Origin: Dichetophora obliterata
Taxonomy: Eukaryota; Arthropoda; Insecta; Diptera; Sciomyzidae
DNA length: 64,000 bases
NCBI GenBank assembly: GCA_963920525.1
Contig: OY986435.1
Span: 301,519,908-301,583,907 of the forward strand
Reading direction: 5' to 3'
Shown: piece after piece, positions 22,673 to 33,380 of the stretch
Position numbering within the stretch: position 1 is the stretch's first letter
How the letters are laid out: every line of letters begins with the position of its first letter
Program-made: the position numbers and the translations under genes
The notes under the pieces: generated by a model
Databases searched by the model: none
What the model saw: the letters and a program-made list of their open reading frames with translations, nothing else
Told to the model about the DNA's origin: nothing

Positions 22673-24300
22673 AATATATTCTTGAATTTTTTTTTTCAAA
22701 AACTTGAATTTTTTTGGTCCAAAATATTGAATTTTACTCAGTTTTTTATTCAATATTATGCTCACATTTACTCACATTGTCGCTTACTTATTCTCTCGCT
22801 CTCAAAAGCTTTAAATCTTTCGCTCGCTGACTCTCATAAAGCTTTTATGTGGTTTTATGATAAATCCACATTCAAATTTTACTGTGCCACTTGCTTGTAT
22901 GGCGGTGGCACATCTTTCTATTATATTATCTGTGGTAATATAACTTTTTCGAAAATTAGTTCTTTCGAGTTTGGATCATAGTATATACATTTTTGAACCT
23001 AATACATCACTGTTTTCAGTATTTTCATCAGAAAATAATACTAAACAAAACTACTTACAAATATTTTGCGTAGTAATCCCCGTTCTTTTTACATGACCTC
23101 TTAAAATTGAATTTCTGAAAGATTTCCTATTTGTTTATATTAATTCGCTAATATCTTGAAAACCAATTACTGTAGCCACAAAAAAAAAACAACGGCAATT
23201 TCGAGTTAAACCACTCACTTAACATGTAGAATGACCTTTGAAAAAGTTATGGAATCAAAAATTCATTAGCATTCCTTTTTTAAAGTTGACATAAAAAATT
23301 TTAAGTGAAAATGTAAAAAACGAGTTGAAGGGACCTCTAAACATTAATATTTTTCAATAAAATTTTACTCTCCTTAAAAATTAAACATTAATTTTTTTCT
23401 GGTCACTCTAATGTATATATTCGCTATTATTAAAGACATCGATCTGAAATTTTAAACACGTATTCTACACATGCAGTAACCTTTTTGTGAAAAAAATAAA
23501 TTTGAAAAAACATTTTCAAATGAAGGACACCTTAATAGGTGAAAGCTTTTCTAAAGTGTTTTTTTTACTATTTTTGTTTAGATTGCTACATTAAATGTTT
23601 GATTTTTTTTATAGAACTTTGGAAAATTATTGATGCGACTGAACTTATCAGTTTTGTAGAAAAAGGAGGGAGGGTTGAAACGCCCTTAAGAGCTTATTTT
23701 CCCATACAAAAAATAGTCCAAAGGAAGAATAAAGCCCTTTTAGCCCGTATGTAGATCCGGTACTGCTTTCGCATTACTTTTTTCATAATTTTCATTTATT
23801 CGATAACATTAACATATATTTGAATTATTTGTTTTTTCTTTTCATACTAGGCATTATTAAATGTATTACGTTGACAACATTCTATATGAATTCCATGTGG
23901 CGGCCACTAAATCGTTCACTTGGCGGTCTAATAAATCAAGTTGTATTCGTGTTCCTTTCATCGTTAGCTACTTTTAATTATGTTATGGGGCTACGCTAAC
24001 TGGTCCTGGTTTCTTATCCCAAAAATGGACTCGAAAGGTAAAAAAATTGATTTTGCAAAGATTACGAAAGCTGTGTACAAAATCTATGTTATTCCAAAAG
24101 CTATTATATTTTGTTTATGTTTGTAAAGTTATATTGCATATTTTGGAACTAAAACGCACTTGTTTGACTTTAATCATTTGAACTTGACTTTCAACTAACG
24201 ACATTCACATGCGGACCGTTCGTGACGAAAGGGTTAAACATGTATTATTTTTCAGTTTTGCTCATTATCAAATGAAATAAGGAACGAAAGGTTAGAGTGA
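22673..24300. other. Stretch with no supported gene
   Basis: AT-rich. The open frames at 22670-22981 and 23539-23754 lack domains and start support. Confidence 0.45.
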
Positions 24301-24309
24301 GGACCATAT

Positions 24310-24440
24310 CCTGGCGGCTGGGATGTTATTAAATGTTTGATCACAAATTATCGAGAACTGGACCTATGAGTTTATGCCGACTAAGGACGGCTTATATTCT
24401 CAAAAAGTTTTACATTGTAGTTCTAACTCTCTAACATTGT
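24310..24440 (-). mobile_element. SINE body fragment
   Basis: On the minus strand: TAGTCGGCATAAACTCATAG, then GGTCCAGTTCTCGATAATTTG and ATTTAATAACA, split here as GTCCAGTTCTCGATAATT. It is collinear with the 3' part of the SINE at 28.1-28.6 kb and preserves the uninterrupted form of its MITE insertion site (GGACCTATGAG). Confidence 0.65.
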
Positions 24441-25879
24441 CTACAGCAGACGTGATCCCCTGATGACTCTTCTGACTCGCGTGGATCTCCATTCAATTTT
24501 TTTCTGAAACGAAAACATGCCAAAACTACAACAAATCATCCTCGAGGATGCTTGGCTTATTGTAACCATGGTGTAAGAAAACAAGGTGAACTTGACGTCT
24601 AAACTTTTTGCTAAATCTGTCAAACTTGAGAATTAGTGAAGGAGACAGAAAAATACTTTTGTATGGTTAGACAACTAAAGTGTTTGATTTTTTGAGAGTC
24701 CAATAAGCATTTACCTAGGAGGTGGGCTTGACCTCCATTGGAGCTCCATTTCGTTTCTCCAATCTCCAGTGCTGGGTCTTTATCTGACCTCCACTTGAGA
24801 TCCAAGCCAATCTATAGGAAAATGGATTTTCAATCTCCAGATGAGTAAGTCTTAATCTCCACTTAAGCTCCAAGGTCCTTCTCTAAGCGATCTCCAACCC
24901 AAAATGAATTGAGCTTCATTCTTTTGAAATATTTATTAAAATAATTTGTTGCAGTTTCTTACTTACTTTATTATTTTGTTGCAACTCAGTTAAATATTTG
25001 ACAACATTCACAACCAAAACAGCCAAGTACAAAAATCATTTTTTTAACACTTTAACAGTTCTGATAGTTTGATTATTAACTAAATAATCGTTTGTCAAAT
25101 ACAATAGAACAACGTGAATTCCATGAATTCCCACAGTAAGTAAGTTAGTACTTTATTGAGTCTTTTAAGAAGCAATTTTTCACAGAGTAGATATAAACAG
25201 TATCTTAATAGTTAACTTAGTGGCTGTCAAGTATGGCCAGCATAATCTGTTACAAATATCAAAAAAATTTAAAAAAATGCCACTCGGCTTGAGATTATTA
25301 AAGACTATTTTACTCTTGCTCTACAAGTATTTTCACATTTGCGTTGACGTTATGTCATAAATAAATAAATATATATACAATTTCTTAAACTTCACGTACA
25401 GTAATGAACGAAAGAGACAACGACCGCGTGAGTATGTCAATGCATAAACACGCTAAACTCAATCTACTTTATCGGAGCCGTAGTCAAAATAAAGGAGAAT
25501 CGAGAACACAATCAATTGTGCGCAGAAACTTTCAAAATAAGAAATAAAGGCAAAACGAGAATGTTAAACATTGTACATAGTAAACATTATTTCTTTTCCT
25601 TTTTTTTTTTTTTTTTTAATTCCCACATTGTTCTATTGGATTTGACAAACGATTTGATGAGTGTGAACAGGGCAAATGAAACAGTTGTATGATTTTTTTT
25701 AGATTGTTGAATCTTTCTTGATGTCGAGTCGCAATGTCGTGTAGTCGTGAATGTGTTCAGGGCATCATTTGGCACTGAGCTCATATAACTCTAAAAAAAA
25801 TAAGTTGCAGTGCACTTTTTTGTCCAAAACCATAATGTGCAATATGTTGTGGGTTTTTTTTTTAAAGCATTGGCTTCTT

Positions 25880-26044
25880 TATTAAAAATTATATTCCCAT
25901 ATGCTTTACAGAGAGGTTACGGCCGGACAGAAATATAAATTAAATTGCAAAAACATTTTGTTTTAGGTGGATTTGAACCCGGGCTATCGTGTTTCCTTAA
26001 CATATAATCCACGTGCTTTTCCTAGTATGTCACGGTTGCCACTT
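25880..26044 (-). mobile_element. tRNA-derived SINE, 5' part
   Basis: Minus strand begins near 26044 and carries a B-box-like GGGTTCAAATCC (25980-25969), followed by CTAAAACAAAATG and a body with TTTCTGTCCGGCCGTAACC and TCTCTGTAAAG. The B box and body order match the SINE at 28.5 kb. It ends about 165 bp upstream of the Myb/SANT gene's ATG, so it may lie in that gene's promoter or 5' untranslated region. Confidence 0.65.
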
Positions 26045-26210
26045 AACCCTTTATAAGACAGAGGGAATCTGAAAGTTTAATCTGTAAGAGTAATGTAATT
26101 ATCTGTCAAAATGTGAGAATTTGCAAAAAAAAAGTATTAATAAACAAAATGTTCTACCCGTTTATTTATTCCTAAATGCAGAGTATTCAAAAAATTATTC
26201 GCAACACATC

Positions 26211-27911
26211 ATGCAGGAAACAGAGTATCATTTTGATGAAATTATATTCACTCCAATTGTGGATATTGTAGAATGTACAGAAGCAACAAAAAGTTTATCT
26301 GAGGGCAGCATGTGGACGGACGCAGCTATAAAATTGATGCTGAGCAATTTTAAGGAGCTGTATGGAAAGGTCGGCAAATCCAGCAGCATTAAAAATAAAA
26401 CGAAGCTGTGGCAAACAATTGCCGAAAACCTGAGCAAAGAAGGTTGCAGATTCTCTCCATCACAGGTTTTAAATATTTTTTTTTAAAAACATTAAAATGT
26501 TTATGTATATATAACAAACCTTTTAACTTAGGTAGAAAACAAATTCCGCGGGCTGAAGAGGCAGTACAAAAAGTTCAATAATTCACAAACCGGAAGGGGT
26601 CGGATGACTTGTATCTACCAAAGGTAAATTCCAAATGATTTCTCATTTGTTACCAATCGATAGAAACAAAACAAACTTTAAGAAAAAACAGTATTCACAA
26701 AGCAGTCTTAACAAGATTTACATTTTCCTTATTTCTTTCCAGTCAGCTTGACGAAATCCTAGGCGTTAAAAAAGGTATAAACTCGGAATATACTCTCGAC
26801 AACGAAAGTAAGCGACACTCGTTTTCTCATTCGCCAGCGGAATCTAGTCAGGAAGCTCTTGGTAAGATATCATCATAATTTTTTCCTATACCAGAGTTCG
26901 CCAGTGGTCGCCCTTCAATGTAATATGAGTTTGATTACGTTATCTGATAAGCGTAGAAAGAGAGAAAAAGACTATTTCTATTTTCAATTTGCCGCTCAGT
27001 GTTAACCAACGGCTTTTCATACACAAATAGATTGTACTGAGAAAAGCTACAGTTTTCGTGTTATCGTCATCAGTTTGATGTGAAAATAAATAACGGAAAT
27101 TTCTCAATATTTGCTATTTGTAAGAAATTTTACCATCCCAATGCATATTCACACATGTTACATAAGAAAAATGCTTATTGTAGGGTATCCGTAAGATATA
27201 GCGAAAAATTTCCGAAATATATCTTAGCAATGTCTAAACCTTCCGTGTACACCGTGTTCTTTCATCTCTAATAGCTTAACTTTTATTTAAGAAATTATCT
27301 TTGAACGCTCATATTTTAGGTCAAAGGTCACTCGTCGCACTCTTCCCTACTTTTATTCATTTAAAAGAAAAATTTTCGGTGTTTGAAAAACACCGGAGAA
27401 AATGTAACTGCTTTGCCTACGCCTATTTATATATAGATTACTATGCATTAATCATCTTACTAAGACATTACTAAAATGAAGAACTAATATCAATCATGTT
27501 TTATTTGAAGATGATTCACCAAAAACCAGTTCCAGGGCAAGAGAAACAGAAAAAGGAAATCTGTTAAAAAAACTCGAAGAAATGTCTAAAGAAAAAGAGA
27601 AGCGCCACCAAAAACTACTGGAACTTTTAGAGAGGAAGGAGTTCAATAAACTTGAAAAGGAAAAAGAAAAGAAAGAACGTGAAAAACGAAGAAAAGAATT
27701 GGAAAATCGTGTAGTTGACCTTTCAGAAAAATTAGTCAACAAATTAGAAAAAGAGAAGCGCCACCAAAAACTACTGGAACTTTTAGAGAGGAAGGAATTT
27801 AATAAAACTGAAAAAGAAAAAGAAAAGAAAGAACGTGAAAAACGAAGAGAAAAATTAGAAAATCGTGTAGTTGACCTTTTAGAAAAATTAGTCAACAAAT
27901 CCGAACAATAA
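26211..27911 (+). CDS. Myb/SANT-like (trihelix) DNA-binding protein, 4 exons
   Basis: Exons 26211-26465, 26532-26623, 26743-26861 and 27511-27911 join in frame into 289 codons including the stop (867 nt); all introns are GT-AG. An acceptor-like CAG at about 26180 may mean an upstream exon. Residues about 40-115 read MWTDAAIKLMLSNF, KLWQTIAENL and VENKFRGLKRQYKKF, the tryptophan-spaced helices of a Myb/SANT-like (MSANTD or trihelix) DNA-binding fold. The C-terminal ~110 residues are a K/E-rich coiled coil, internally duplicated with a 52-codon period. AATAAA overlaps the stop (27906), so polyadenylation is probably immediate. Proteins of this kind are the second gene of PIF/Harbinger transposons, where they escort the transposase; others are host genes. 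No Harbinger ends were found around it, so autonomy or domestication is undecided. Confidence 0.75.
27593..27898 (+). repeat. 156-bp in-frame tandem duplication in exon 4
   Basis: AGCGCCACCAAAAACTACTG at 27601 recurs at 27757, and the following ~150 bp are almost identical. The period is 156 bp (52 codons), so it doubles the coiled coil without breaking the frame. The few differences show the second unit is slightly diverged. Confidence 0.85.
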
Positions 27912-28116
27912 AATTAACTAACAAAATAATTTAATAAAAAAAAATATTTTCAGAATAACGATTATTTAACTTTAAAAATGTAAAGTTTCTGTTCCTCGCG
28001 AGATCAATGAAATATGTTTATTTTGATTTTTTTAAGTATGTTTTTTTTATAAATAATAATAAATTGGCCATTTCAACCCTAGAAAGGACTTTGATCAAGC
28101 TTCTATTAATCAATTG

Positions 28117-28593
28117 TGTTGTGCGGTGTTATTAAATGTTTGAACACAAATTATCGAGAACTGGACCTACCATAACAGAACTTCACAAGGTAGTGTTAGG
28201 GCTCAATGTGTTCTCTTTCTTTTTGGTATTTTTGCCAATTTTTGCTTTCATATTGCGTTCTCATTGGTTGCAGATTTTGTATGAAATATCAACTTCGTTT
28301 TGATAATTTCGGTCACCGGCTCTCCGCCCTTACACTACCTTGTCTAATTTTGCCATGGGACGGACTTACGAGTTTTATGCCGACTCCGAACGGCCAAGGC
28401 CATTTCTCAAGAAGTTTTACATGGCAGTTTTTTTACTCTCTGAGGTTTGCCATTGGTGGCAGAGAGGTGACGACCGAACAGAAAAATTAATTCAATTGAA
28501 AAAACATTCTGTCTGAGTTGGGAATTGAACCCGGTATACCGCGGTTCTTTAGCTTAGAGGCCACGCACTCTATCCACTAGGCTACGGCCGCCA
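28117..28593 (-). mobile_element. tRNA-derived SINE, interrupted by a MITE
   Basis: The minus strand starts at about 28593 with GGCGGCCGTAGCCTAGTGG, including an A-box-like TAGCCTAGTGG (28584-28574), and has a B box GGGTTCAATTCC (28532-28521). It continues with the body ATGGCAAACCTCAGAG, CCGTTCGGAGTCGGC and TCCAGTTCTCGATAATT to about 28117. A 187-bp MITE splits it at 28171-28357. RNA polymerase III boxes and the shared body with copies at 18.8, 24.4 and 25.9 kb mark a SINE. The body wording resembles a SINE I recall from tephritid flies. Confidence 0.8.
28171..28357. mobile_element. 187-bp CATG-ended MITE inserted in the SINE
   Basis: The left end CATAACAGAAC..ACAAGGTAGTG pairs with the right end CACTACCTTG..AATTTTGCCATG. 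Flanks GGACCTAC (28163-28170) and GGACGGAC (28358-28365) match at 6 of 8 positions, and the SINE copy at 24.3 kb shows the empty site. Related ends occur at 31851, 40797 and 43150. Confidence 0.75.
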
Positions 28594-28996
28594 TGTTTTT
28601 TTATAAATAGTGCAACTTTAAGTATTTTCTTCTTTTATTTTATTTTTATCCTAAATGTATATTATTTAAGTAACCAACAAATTAAGAAATAAAAGATACA
28701 CTGAATTAATATTGCTGATTTTATAAACGAATCTGTTTTATTTAAGATTTAATTAAGAGAAATAAACAAATATAGAGTTTTGAAGTAAATCTCTATCCAC
28801 CAAGAAATAGCTGAAGTATAAACAACGAAATTGAACTAACACCATGCTCACAACTTTATAAAAAATTTCACAATTTGAACGAAATTATAAATCCCAACAG
28901 AATCCTAAAAGAAGCCGTAGCAACACAAACAACAAAAATTAATTTCACATAAACACTTTGCAAATAAAAAAATTTACTTTTATTTTTTAATGTACC

Positions 28997-29585
28997 TTCA
29001 AACGCATTTGATTTTTTGTAACCTAAAAGACGTTTGGTGTCAATTTGACACTATGCTTTACAACCAAAGATTTAACTTCACTACCACAAAATATTGTCAG
29101 TTTATATTCATGTGATTTTAAAATATTAATTTTGTCACGTTAGAACTATAAAATAAAAATTATTCATAAAATGTTAAAAATAAAAATTTTATTTTTATTG
29201 TTATTCACCAACTACACTAAGTTTGAGCATATTTTTTACATAGGTTACAAAGATGAATTGGACAAACTGAAGATGTCCAGTAGCAAAGAAAGACAAGTGT
29301 TTTATAAAAATAAACAAAAATATTTACAGTTATAGTTTTTATTTTTTCTTTGCGTCCCATTCTTAAATTGGTGTCAGTTTGACATTGAACGTCGTTTGAC
29401 GGAAATTTTTTGTATAGCTTTACAACGACATCTATTGGAATTTTTTCTTTGGTAAAATATAAATGTAAACATGATTTTTGCACTCAGCCAAAATCCCAAG
29501 TGGGTTTGGGCACAAATAAGAAAGATGTAAGGTTTTCTTTTCAAAAATAGTGTCAAATTGACACTTTAAAGCGTTTGAACGTTAA
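28997..29585. repeat. Possible TIR repeat with GTCAATTTGACAC palindromes
   Basis: TTCAAACGC near 28997 pairs with GCGTTTGAA near 29573, and TGTCAATTTGACAC-like palindromes sit just inside each end and once in the middle. Ends are not secure. Confidence 0.35.
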
Positions 29586-29596
29586 GATACATTTTT

Positions 29597-29700
29597 ATGA
29601 ATTTTGGATTAGACATAAAAATTCTACAGTCGAATATACAGGGATATATGAATAATAAATTCGCGCTTGAAAACTTAGCAAGCAAACATAAACCAGGGGC
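29597..29700 (+). pseudogene. LINE endonuclease N-terminal fragment
   Basis: The frame begins IKILQSNIQGYMNNKFALEN then LASKHKPGAYFV, which resembles the start of the I-type ORF2 at 60435 (FKILQWNMKGFYNNYTNLE). The similarity fades after about 35 residues and no catalytic residues follow. Confidence 0.45.
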
Positions 29701-30184
29701 TTACTTTGTAATGCGATTCGAAAACAAAATCACACCATGTATTTACATGGTTTTTGATAAATTTTTGATTAGTTCGTCTACACGGGTCAGTGCAAGTTTC
29801 GAAAAAATTCGAAAAAAACTCAAGTTGATTAACAAGATGTCGTCGAATGCGAAGATTCTCGCTGCAATTTCGGTTTTATTTAATAATTATTTTTATATAA
29901 TTAAAGGGCTTATTGCAAGAACATGATAAACCACATCCAAAATATTTTTAAATAATCGACTGTAAAGTTTTGAAAAAACGTATTTTTGTATGAAGAATTG
30001 GAATTGAACACGGAAACTTTTACAAATAGGTTAGGAAATTAATAAGAAATAGCCAAAATATCTTCAGTTTTTGTTGGCAATGCATTGAGTAATATATTCA
30101 GTCTAAAAAATTGATTTTTAGATCATGTGGCTTATCTTGTTATTGCAATAAACCATAATTATAAAAATGGTATTCACTACATTT

Positions 30185-30330
30185 ATTAAGCCCTGCTAAC
30201 TTGCTAACCTTAACAAATTTGTTAAGTTCTGTCAAAATTTTGTATGGGAAAAGACTTAGCAGCTTGTTAGCAAGTTAACAAGCTCAGCACCGTGTTTTTG
30301 TTTAGCAGATACCATTTGTTAAGTCTGAAA
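30185..30330. repeat. Imperfect palindrome, possibly a small MITE
   Basis: CTAACTTGCTAACCTTAACAAATT at left is echoed by AGCTTGTTAGCAAGTTAACAAGC at right (each shortened when compared: CTTGCTAAC and GTTAGCAAG). Non-coding. Confidence 0.4.
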
Positions 30331-30559
30331 CGTCAAAGTTATTGAGTGTAGTGATGAATCGTTTTGTGAATGAGTTTTAACAAGTACCAAATTAATTATG
30401 ATTTGCGGCTTCAAAGTCTAAAAATTTCCCTTTTTTAATAAAAGAGTGAAAACTTTGTAAAGATGTTGGTAGAGATCTTATAAATTTATAACTATTAGTT
30501 CTGTATATTTAATTTACTTTCATGTTTGCGTTGTATTTAGCTTCACTTACATTTTTGTA

Positions 30560-30862
30560 TGCAATTTTAAACAAGTTATTAGTGTTACTGATTGTTTAAA
30601 TAGCAGATATCCCGAAAAATCCGAAAAATATCTTCAAAATCACAACAAAACCAACACTTTAATCCCTTTACTGCTTGCGAGTGCCAAAATCTACTGTCTG
30701 AAATGTGCCAAAAAAAAACCACTGAAATTTTTTTTTTGACAGTAGCGATGATAGTTAACAGTGAACCGCCGACAGTGAATCAAATGTAGTGTATTAGTAA
30801 AAATATTTAAATGTATTGAGTTTTTCGGACTTGCACTGTCCCGTGTAGAAGCTGAGTAGCTG
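30560..30862 (-). repeat. Dispersed ~300-bp repeat, copy 2
   Basis: Reverse-complement counterpart of 14881-15190. It abuts the truncated CATG-type MITE at 30863. Confidence 0.7.
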
Positions 30863-30946
30863 ACCATAACTGTCAAACTCAGCCATTTTGCTTTCTCATT
30901 AGGGGTATTCACGTTTCAGTGCAGTTGAGAACTTAAGGACTTGGAG

Positions 30947-31370
30947 CCTGTTCTCACGCGCCTTACGTTAGGCGGATCATCGGATTAATTTTGACGTCTA
31001 CAGGTAAGGTGGGAAGTGGGAAGGTGACAAGTTACGTGAGGCAGCATTTTCAAAAATTTTAAAAATTTTGCGATTCATTTTGACGTCTGTTACTTTGAAG
31101 TTTCATTGTGCCTCATTTTCCTCGTGGTTCTCTTATGTTTTAGCGCAAATAAATTTTGTTTTGCATTGGTTGGGTTTTCTGTTTGCGTTGCTGTTTAATT
31201 TAAGACTTACAAAGTAATGAATTCTCCGAAATTTAACACCACATTTATGGACTGTTCTCGGAATGCAAAATAAGGCGGGCTTAAAAAAGTCGGTAGTAAG
31301 AACACCTGACAGATGCATAGTGTCAAAATAACGCCATTACTCTGCCTTTTTTAAGGCGAGTGAGAACAGG
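30947..31370. mobile_element. Inner MITE 1 (CCTGTTCTCAC ends)
   Basis: CCTGTTCTCACGCGCCTTA pairs with TAAGGCGAGTGAGAACAGG. It lies wholly inside the 846-bp element; the target duplication is unclear (GACTTG/GTCTTG). Confidence 0.6.
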
Positions 31371-31467
31371 GTCTTGCGCAGTTATGTTTTCGTGAACACA
31401 CTATTTCAAAGCTGTCAAAATTTTTCAATGCACACAAGTGCACAACTGCTCAAGTCCTCAAGTTTTA

Positions 31468-31633
31468 GTGCCAGTTTACACTTAACCGACTCACCGCATG
31501 TCAAATAAAAGTGAGTCGCAAAACTTTAAAAATTTTTAACACTCTTGCCTCACTTGATTCACCTTCCCACTTCCTCATCTCTTCTGTAGACGTCAAAGTG
31601 AGTCGGTTGAGTGAAGCTAGTGTAAACTAGCAC
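31468..31633. mobile_element. Inner MITE 2 (166 bp, TA-flanked)
   Basis: GTGCCAGTTTACAC at left pairs with GTGTAAACTAGCAC at right, and ACCGACTCAC pairs with GTGAGTCGGT inside. TA flanks both ends (31466-31467, 31634-31635). Confidence 0.65.
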
Positions 31634-32119
31634 TAAGGCAATAGTAGAAAAGTACTTGTTCAGATTTTTGACGTACGTGTATTTTGTTTTTATAAAGTGC
31701 ACAAGTCCTCAACTGCACAGACAAGTGCACTGAATCGTGAATACCCCTATTGCATTCTCATTGGTTGCAGATTTTGTATGACCTGTCAACTTCGTTTTAA
31801 CAGTTTCGGTCACCGGCTCTCTGCCCTAACACTACCTTGTCTAATTTTGGCATGATTTGAAGATTTAAACAAATTTAGGTAAATTGATGTTCACAAACCG
31901 GAGGATTGACTAATGCAGTCCTTAAAATATGGAAGGTTTCTTAAATTTTTGTAGACAACGTTGCAACTGGGTTCACGTCCAATTTTCTTTTGTTTTCCAT
32001 TCCACTTGAAATGTAAGCAAGAAGTTGATTAGCTGTTAACGAGGATTGCAAGTTTTTGCAAATTTTCCGTTCGCGTACTTTTTTGGATATTTTTCTATTT
32101 GAGAGAGAATTGTGCGTTA

Positions 32120-32515
32120 CAGTCCACCCTAAACAAGTGCCCGTGCGTGGTTTAACTGTCAAAATCGGCTCATGCACATACATTTTTTATGAAGCCTACC
32201 GAAACACGCACCGGACTACCGCAACATGAATCGAATTTCCAATTTTGACAGTGCGTTCGGATGTGAAGTTGGCTGCATAAAACCAAAGTATTAAAGCAAA
32301 GAGCAATCAGCTGCTATTAATTAATTAATCTCAATTGCAAATGGAAGTATTTGCAATATTAATAGATTTTTACACAATACTAAAAGTTTTTTAAGATTTT
32401 TAAACCATCAGACTGAGCTGGTTCGAGAGCAGTAGTTCTTTCCGCAGCGCACTTGTTTAGGTTAAGCGTGGCGCTTGGGTACGCAGCGCAACGCGCACTT
32501 GTTTATGGTGCACTG
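32120..32515. mobile_element. Harbinger-type MITE, copy 2 (396 bp, TTA target)
   Basis: Near-identical reverse-oriented copy of 19370-19780, with TTA at 32117-32119 and 32516-32518. It differs by a short deletion near the right end. Confidence 0.85.
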
Positions 32516-32898
32516 TTAGGTGCTTGGTATGCTGGTCGTCATATGATCCCTGGTCAAGTCACTTTATGCACTATTTTTTTCGTTTGATGAGTTCTGTATG
32601 GAATGGTGAAAGTATGTTATGGTGGTGGTCATATGATCCCTGAACACCAGTACACTTTTTGATACTTTTAGTACTTTTTCAACCGATGAAAAAGTTTCCT
32701 TATTGCTTTCATACTTTTCGTACTAAAAGTGTACTATTTTCCTGCCTACACAAAAAATGTTGTGAGTAATTCCACAACGCAACACTGTTTTGATCCCATG
32801 ATTTCATATTTTTGTCCATGGTGTGATTATCCAGGTGGAAGCGGTTTTTTCACCACATCAAAAATTGTCTAAAAAAGAACGAGGTTGTTAACGCTGTG

Positions 32899-33373
32899 TC
32901 TCCACGAGCAATGTTTCGCGCAATATTGCGAGCAAGGAAATATTGGTTAATCTTCGCGCAATATTGCGAGCAAGGAAATATTGGTAAATCTGGCAATTTT
33001 TCGATGGTGGGGCAAAATATTGCCGCAATTGGTAATATATGAAATGGCGTTAAATCAGAGGCATTATTGCATTAAAACTTTTAAGTCTCTAGAAAACTTT
33101 AAAAGTTGTATAAAATGCTTTCATACAATTTATTGATAATTTTCCACAAACATTCTCGTTTATTTCATAGTTTTATTTTTCCACCAATCATCATTTGTCG
33201 CCATTTTTATTGCTCGCAAGAGCAATATTCTATGCATGGCAATATTGCCCTGCAAGCGTTTGGCAATGTTGCCGGACATATTTCCTTGCTGGCAATTTAG
33301 CGTCTCCACGGGCAATATTTAGAAAATTCCCATTCTGGCAATATTTCATTGCCGGACATATTGTCCGTGGAGA
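32899..33373. mobile_element. 475-bp MITE with TCTCCACG ends, 7-bp target duplication
   Basis: Direct CGCTGTG at 32892-32898 and 33374-33380 flanks TCTCCACGAGCAAT...ATTGTCCGTGGAGA. The interior is full of GCAATATT/AATATTGC words and has a ~40-bp tandem duplication at about 32921-32995. The open frames inside are only the repeat read in frame. Confidence 0.8.
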
Positions 33374-33380
33374 CGCTGTG

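Larger units (their letters stand above)
30902..31747. mobile_element. 846-bp MITE, GGGGTATTCACG ends, nested
   Basis: GGGGTATTCACGTTTCAGTG pairs with CACTGAATCGTGAATACCCC; flanked by TA on both sides (30900-30901, 31748-31749). It interrupts the CATG-type MITE and holds two further TIR units. Confidence 0.75.
30863..31854. mobile_element. CATG-type MITE host of a nested insertion
   Basis: 30863-30900 (CTGTCAAACTCAGCCATTTTG) and 31750-31854 (TTGCATTCTCATTGG..CACTACCTTGTCTAATTTTGGCATG) are contiguous in the related elements at 28.2 and 41.9 kb but are separated here by 846 bp of younger insertions. The left end is missing. Confidence 0.65.

Noticed and set aside
27494..27898. Minus-strand 134-codon frame rich in F, S and R
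   Set aside because: Antisense to the duplicated K/E-rich coiled coil; its composition is the mirror of that repeat.
28510..28593. Possible functional tRNA gene
   Set aside because: A and B boxes are present, but the molecule does not fold as a standard cloverleaf by eye and continues into a SINE body shared with other copies.
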